From: Acanthamoeba sp. SK_2022b
Taxonomy: Eukaryota; Discosea; Longamoebia; Acanthamoebidae
Direction of reading: 5' to 3'
Assembly (NCBI GenBank): GCA_027943245.1
Contig: JANDJZ010000147.1
Coordinates: 1-64,000, forward strand
DNA length: 64,000 nucleotides
The translations under genes were made by a program, and so were the position numbers. Position 1 is the first letter of the stretch; every line of letters starts with the position of its first letter. Of this stretch, positions 59,351 through 64,000 are shown in pieces. Below the pieces are notes generated by a model. It was not told the origin of the DNA and did no database searches. It was given only the letters and a program-made list of their open reading frames with translations.

Positions 59351-60063
59351 TTATAAAAGGTCAGACGATGCACTGGGAGAGAAACGCGAAGGTGAGCCTG
59401 TACAGTGATGATCCTGTTGCGATTGTGACACAAGTGGTGAGAACAGAGTTGCACGAATCGGATCAGGTAGACGAAGAGAGAACGAACCATCTTCAGGACG
59501 CACACGCCGCAGTCGGAGCAGTGATGGGCGCGGGGCGGCTTGAATTCCTGACACTTGCCGCAGTAGCGCGGCGCGCCCTTCTCAAACACTCGCACACGCT
59601 CCCGCCCACGTCGTCGCTTCGCGCGCCGATACTCCTCTTCGTCGTCGATCGCCTGCCGCACCAGCACCGCCACGTCACCAGTTTATATTTATTTATTTAT
59701 TATTTATATCTGGCGAGCGAACCTTCTGTAGGGCCTCTGCCGTCGCATCGGGCGGTATCTGCGCACAAAAAAAGAATAAATAAATGTTATTTTATTTCAT
59801 TCAAGTGTATGTAAATCTGAATGATTAAACAAATTTAATTCATCAAAGAAAGGAGATACCCAGCCGCTTGGCACACGACCGGGGTTGGTGATGATGGTGG
59901 CGCGATAGGAGTAGATCATCAAGCCTAGCAGGGTGTGCGTCCCCAACAGATTGAGTATACCCACCGGCGAGGCCCACCACTGCCACGGGATGACGATACT
60001 GCCCCACGCTGACACGAGGATGAGGCCCACCAGTATGCCCACCACCCAAACCAGGCACCCCAT
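58228..60063 (-). CDS. DHHC-type protein S-acyltransferase (palmitoyltransferase)
   Basis: Integral membrane enzyme attaching palmitate to Cys of target proteins. Start ATG 60063 ([20 protein letters not shown]). Four membrane helices: about 60.05-59.99 kb, 59.97-59.91 kb ([20 protein letters not shown]), 59.13-59.06 kb ([20 protein letters not shown]) and 58.87-58.80 kb ([20 protein letters not shown]). The Cys-rich domain reads [20 protein letters not shown] then CVLKM (exon ends 59488). The catalytic motif DHHCPWVDNCVG is complete only if two micro-exons are used: 59413-59404 (10 nt) and 59267-59262 (6 nt), joining the exon that starts at 59161. The TTxE motif (NVTTIEDYE) is present. After [19 protein letters not shown] the 3' end is uncertain; 58228 is the stop of the open frame, and another intron near 58452 is possible. 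Confidence 0.9.
58595..58651 (-). repeat. (CA)n microsatellite in an intron
   Basis: About 28 CA units (GT on the sense strand) in the DHHC gene intron preceding the exon [11 protein letters not shown]. Confidence 0.95.
59294..59348 (-). repeat. (CA)n microsatellite in an intron
   Basis: About 27 CA units in the intron that separates the 10-nt and 6-nt micro-exons of the DHHC gene. Confidence 0.95.
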
Positions 60064-60319
60064 CTTCGCTTCCCGGGCTATCTCTCACGTTGCTCTAATG
60101 GATGATCAACAGATCTCGAATATTTTCTTTTTGATTTTCTTTTTCGCCCATTTTCCTCTTTGGTGCTCTTCGCAATTTGTGCAGAGCTGCGGAGCGCGAA
60201 TTAATTTGCAACAGAGGCCAAAGAGGGGAGAGCGGAACGACGAACGTTGGTTGCGTTTGGGTGCGCGAGATTGAACTCAGAGGAGGAGGAAGGAGGGACT
60301 CATAGTTCTTGGAAAAGGA
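60064..60319. promoter_or_regulatory. Bidirectional promoter region, DHHC (-) and DENN (+) genes
   Basis: Only 256 bp separate the two start codons. It must hold both promoters; no motif is clear. The DHHC-proximal part is AT-rich and T-run-containing. Confidence 0.5.
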
Positions 60320-63053
60320 ATGGCGTCGGCGGGGGGAGCAGCAACAGCCACTTTGTTCGATTACGTGGTCGTTGTTGCCGTACAAGATGGTTCACCCCCC
60401 CCCCTCTCCCTCCCTCTCTGCAACTCCCAACTGGACAGGAGAGTAGATTTATTTTAATTATTTAATTATTTTAATGCGGTCGTTTGCTGTTTTTATGCGT
60501 CTTAGGCGCGCCGTACGTGAAGTGGTGCTTCCCGCCCGGGCGCGAGAAGGACCCACTCGTGGAGAACATCAAACAGTTCTGCTTCCCCGACATTGACCAA
60601 TATCCCAAGAGCAAAGTCAAGGCGTACGCTCACCTCCCCCCCTCCCCTTCTCCCTCTCTTCCCTCTCTAATCCAACGGACAACGCGCAGGGAAACATTTT
60701 CGTTCGTCCTCACCGAGGGCGACGGCGCAAAACGGTACCACCACCTCCTCTCTCTACTCTCGTCGTGCTTCGTTCTTTTTAATCCTATTTAATGTTTTTT
60801 AAATTCAAATTCGGCTTCTGTGCAACCCCGCCTCTTTCCTTTTTCGCGCTTCTCCACGCGTATTGGAAACCTGGCGTCGTCGTGGCGTGTGATCATCACA
60901 CTTACAACATCAACAACAACAACAACAACAACAACAAACCAACAATAACAATAACGACAACGACAACGACAACAACAATCAGATGGGGCTACTGCCGCCG
61001 CATGCTGGAGCCGGGTGAGGGCAAGCGCTACCCTCAGTGTTTCTGCATCGTCAGCTTCATGTGCGTACAGAGAGCTTCGGTTGCCTTCATGACTGCCGCG
61101 CCGACCGTCTTGTCGTTGACCGTGTCGTTGCGTGTGTGCGTGTGCGTGTGCGTGTGCGTGTGCGTGTGCGTGTGCGTGTGCGTGTGCGTGTGCGTGTGCG
61201 TGTGTGTTGTGTGTTGTGTGTGTTGTGTGAGGCAGCCCGTGCTTCAGCATCTTCTCGACCATTTTGTCGCACGTGATCCAGCGCGGCGGCTACACCACGC
61301 ATTCGCTCAACTACTGCAGCGTGCTCCTCGACGCCGTCTACCGTCAGCCGCTCCCGCCGCCCGGCGGCAGCTTCAACGTCACCGTCCGCTCCATCATCGA
61401 CGCCAAACCCGAACACTTCTTCTTCACCCGCCCCGACGACTCCGACTCCATGTTCGACTATGTACTCGCCCCTCCCTCTCTTTTTACGTTTGCCGGAGCT
61501 GACGTGTGGCAAACAAAAACAAAAACAAAAACAAAAACAAATCAAAACAAACAAACAAACAAAACAGGTCAACTTCGAGCCGCTGCTGCACATGCTGGAT
61601 GCGATCAACGTGATCTCGGTGTTCACGTCCCTCCTCGTGGAGCGGCGCGTGATCTTCATCGCCGACGAGCTCTCGGTCCTCTCCTCGTGCGTGCAGGCCG
61701 CCGTGGCCCTCCTCTACCCCTTCTCCTGGCAGGTACGACCGGCGATCGCCGACGCGGAGCTGATCGTGGTCATCCGTTTATTTCCTATTTTATTTAATTT
61801 TATTTTATTTTATTTTATTTTATTTTATGGACGATTGGGAGTTGACCGGAGGGAGCTAACCTCTGAACCAATCGGGGCAGCATGTGTACATTCCGGTCCT
61901 GCCGTCGAGCCTGCTGACGTTCTGCTGCGCGCCGATGCCCTTCGTGGTGGGCATCCTTCGGTCGTCCGTCGCCGAGCTCAACAAGCTCTCCGACGCCATG
62001 GAGGAGGTCGCCATTGTCGACATCGACCGCAACAAATTCTTGTCCGGTAATTTACCCCTCAAATATTTTTATATTACTTTATTTTTTTAATTATTATTTT
62101 TTTTGATTTTTGGCTTAAATTATAATTTTTAATAATTACCTTTTGGCTGTGCGCTGGCGTGTGTCGACAGATACGGCGGCGCACGATTTTGGATTGCTGC
62201 CGGGGCACGTGGCGGCGCCGCTGCTCAAGGCGGTGGCGGCGGCGTGCAAGACGGTCAAGTCCAAGTACTCGCTCAAGAACCGGATGGCGGCGCTCAAGGA
62301 CAAGAAGGCCCGCAGCAACTCGGACGCCGACGGCGGCGCTGACGGCGAGAAGGGCGGCGAGAAGGGCAGCGGCAAGATGTCGCCCGAGGACGCGCGCAAC
62401 CTGGCCAACGCGTTCATCGCCTTCTTCGTCGACCTCATGGGCAACTACCGATCGTTCATTGTCGCATCGCGCGACCCGTCGACCAATCAGACGCAGCTCA
62501 AGTTCGACAAGGCCGCCTTCCTCGACGACCAACCTCCCGACGCCCGACGCGTACTCGTCTCCCAATATTAATATTTTTTTCTCATTTTTATATTTATATT
62601 TATTTTAATTTTAATTTTAATTTATAAATAATATTTCGGACACGTTTTTAACGCATGAGTCGGTCGGTGGTGGCGCAGTTGATGGAGATGTTTGTGGAGT
62701 CGCAGATGTTCGAGGTGTTCGTGCAGGAGCGTGCCAAGACGCAACGACTCAACACCGGCCGCTTCGAGCAACGGGTGACCATGTACATGCAGTCCCTCCC
62801 GCTGGTACCGCTTTCTCTCTCTTTCTCTCTCCTCCCCATACACATGTGTATGAGTCGTCGGTTGCTATCGGTAGTTGGTGATTGTCTCGCGCTGTGGTGG
62901 TGGCAATTACAGGACGACATGAACAATAGCGACAAGCGCAAGGCCGTCAGCCGCTTCACGATGTACGAGAATGGCGAAATTTCGAGAGAGGACATCACCA
63001 AAAGGTGCGACCCACGTGGACACAGGGACGAGGCGATTGGTCGAGCTGGAGAA

Positions 63054-63127
<74 letters not shown>

Positions 63128-63233
63128 TGTGAACCAGATGCTCGAAAACGACAAGAAGGCGGCGGCCTCCCTCGGCTCGTCCAGCTCGTCATTGGGTACT
63201 TCTCGCTGCGCTTCTGCCTCTCTACGCATCACT

Positions 63234-63294
<61 letters not shown>

Positions 63295-63356
63295 GACGGG
63301 TCGGGTGATTCGTGGGCGCCGTCGAGCATTCTGATGGAGGTGCGCCAGCTTCTCAC

Positions 63357-63420
<64 letters not shown>

Positions 63421-64000
63421 ATGGGTGAGCTCTCAATTGCATTAATGCTGCTGGTTGTATCGCTCTCCTCGCCAATCAGGGAGCGCTGACCAAGCTGGGC
63501 GGACACGCGACCAAACTGAAGCTCATCAACCGCGGCAACTGGCGCTCGCGGTGGTGTCAGCTCAGCCCAACGCAACTGGCCTACTTCAAATGCCGAGGCG
63601 TACGTTTTCCTCTCTCTCTCTCTCTCTCTCTCTTATGTTGGAGGCCACGCCTAACTCGCATTCCGATCACCAGGACCCGAGGCCAGCCGGAGTGGTCGCG
63701 CTCAGAGACATCGTCTCCGTTTCCTTCACCGGGCACAACGACCTCATCAAGAAACGTACGCACGCCTTCGCGTTCGCGTTCGCTCTTTGTCTGTATTGGG
63801 GGAGGGGGTGAAGAATGCTCACATGCTTGGGATTGCGCGCGTTCCCAGCCAACTGCCTCGAAATCCAGACGCCGGGGCGCGCCTACTACCTCCTGGCCGA
63901 TTCCGTCGACGACGGCGACAAGTGGTCCAAGGCCATCTCGCGCGCGCGCCAGGCACTGGCCTCCCAAGCCCACCAGCAGCCCATCGTCGTGCCGTCGGTC
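60320..64000 (+). CDS. DENN-domain protein with C-terminal PH domain, 3' end cut by window edge
   Basis: DENN proteins are usually exchange factors for Rab GTPases. Start ATG 60320 (MASAGGAATATLFDYVVVVA). Upstream DENN: VQDGAPYVKWCFPPGREKDP, IKQFCFPDID, ETFSFVLTEGDGAKR, WGYCRRMLEPGEGKRYPQCF. Core DENN: FEPLLHMLDAINVISVFTSL, LLVERRVIFIADELSVLSSC, HVYIPVLPSSLLTFCCAPMP, FVVGILRSSVAEL. Downstream DENN region: NAFIAFFVDLMGNYRSFIVA, QLMEMFVESQMFEVFVQERA. After a Ser-rich part and 21 Gln encoded by CAA (63358-63420) comes a PH domain: HATKLKLINRGNWRSRWCQL, TQLAYFKCRG, AGVVALRDIVSVSFTGHNDL, CLEIQTPGRAYYLLADSVDD, KWSKAISRARQAL. It is still open at 64000. About 14 introns, most short. Confidence 0.92.
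61131..61207 (+). repeat. (GTGTGC)n hexanucleotide tract in an intron
   Basis: About 12 units of gtgtgc/cgtgtg in the DENN gene intron before the exon PCFSIFSTILSH. Confidence 0.95.
63060..63125 (+). repeat. (GT)n microsatellite in an intron
   Basis: About 32 GT units in a DENN gene intron, ending at the acceptor (tgtag) of the exon VNQMLENDKKAAASL. Confidence 0.95.
63234..63293 (+). repeat. (CA)n microsatellite in an intron
   Basis: About 29 CA units run directly into the acceptor (acaag) of the exon carrying the CAA tract. Confidence 0.95.
63358..63420 (+). repeat. (CAA)21 coding repeat, polyglutamine
   Basis: 21 uninterrupted CAA codons in frame with the DENN-PH protein (VRQLLT, polyQ, M). 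The exon is short and flanked by the (CA)n intron on the left. Confidence 0.9.

Noticed and set aside
59161..59490. DHHC protein lacking its catalytic Cys (dead enzyme)
   Set aside because: The direct joins give LKM-VDNCVG or DHHWVDNC. Adding the 6-nt exon with good splice borders restores the full motif, so loss of activity is not supported.

Overview
This window is nuclear DNA from a protist with a GC-rich, intron-dense genome. I infer an amoebozoan, most probably Acanthamoeba or a close relative. The reasons are short frequent introns with GTACGT- or GTGCGT-like donors, some introns made AT-rich by TTTA runs, many intronic GT/CA tracts, and a gene set (copine, LRR-PP2C, F-box/WD40, SKP1, U-box, ABCG, alpha-SNAP, DENN, DHHC) typical of a free-living amoeba. 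The species is an inference; no search was possible. No rRNA, tRNA, CRISPR array or bacterial operon was seen.

Layout. 1-20.9 kb is dense with genes: a copine running off the left edge (-), a 92-aa unknown protein (-), a large LRR-PP2C phosphatase (+), an exostosin/TMEM5-like glycosyltransferase (+), a 2OG-Fe(II) oxygenase (+), an F-box/WD40 protein (-) and a U-box/coiled-coil/MAPK-like pseudokinase fusion (+). 21-25.8 kb holds a tandem pair of secreted proteins of unknown family and an F-box protein with three ZZ-type zinc fingers (-). 25.8-28 kb is an AT-richer, repeat-like insert. 28-48.5 kb is again gene-rich: ABCG half-transporter (+), SKP1 (-), a roughly 200-aa unknown (-), alpha-SNAP (+), ATP-citrate lyase (+), a secreted single-exon GH16 hydrolase (-) and the TFIIH helicase XPD (-). 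48.6-58 kb carries two GT7 beta-1,4-galactosyltransferase-like genes separated by about 5 kb of decayed repeats and possible transposon relics. 58-64 kb has a DHHC palmitoyltransferase (-) divergent from a DENN-PH protein (+) that runs off the right edge.

Functional links. Several genes belong to ubiquitin signalling: SKP1, two F-box substrate receptors and a U-box protein. Others serve membrane traffic and lipid supply: alpha-SNAP, a DENN Rab-GEF-like protein, a DHHC acyltransferase, copine, an ABCG transporter, and ATP-citrate lyase supplying acetyl-CoA. Gene starts are often close and divergent, suggesting shared promoters.

Most notable: (i) a U-box fused to a coiled coil and a MAPK-type kinase domain that has lost its glycine loop, Mg-binding Asn and DFG Asp; (ii) a DHHC active site that can only be assembled through two micro-exons of 10 and 6 nt; (iii) a 595-bp block identical between two otherwise diverged GT7 genes, which looks like recent gene conversion; (iv) four introns that fit the reading frame only with GC-AG splice sites; (v) a segmental duplication that left a remnant of the F-box/ZZ gene. 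Exon structures were read by eye; small exons and exact ends may differ.
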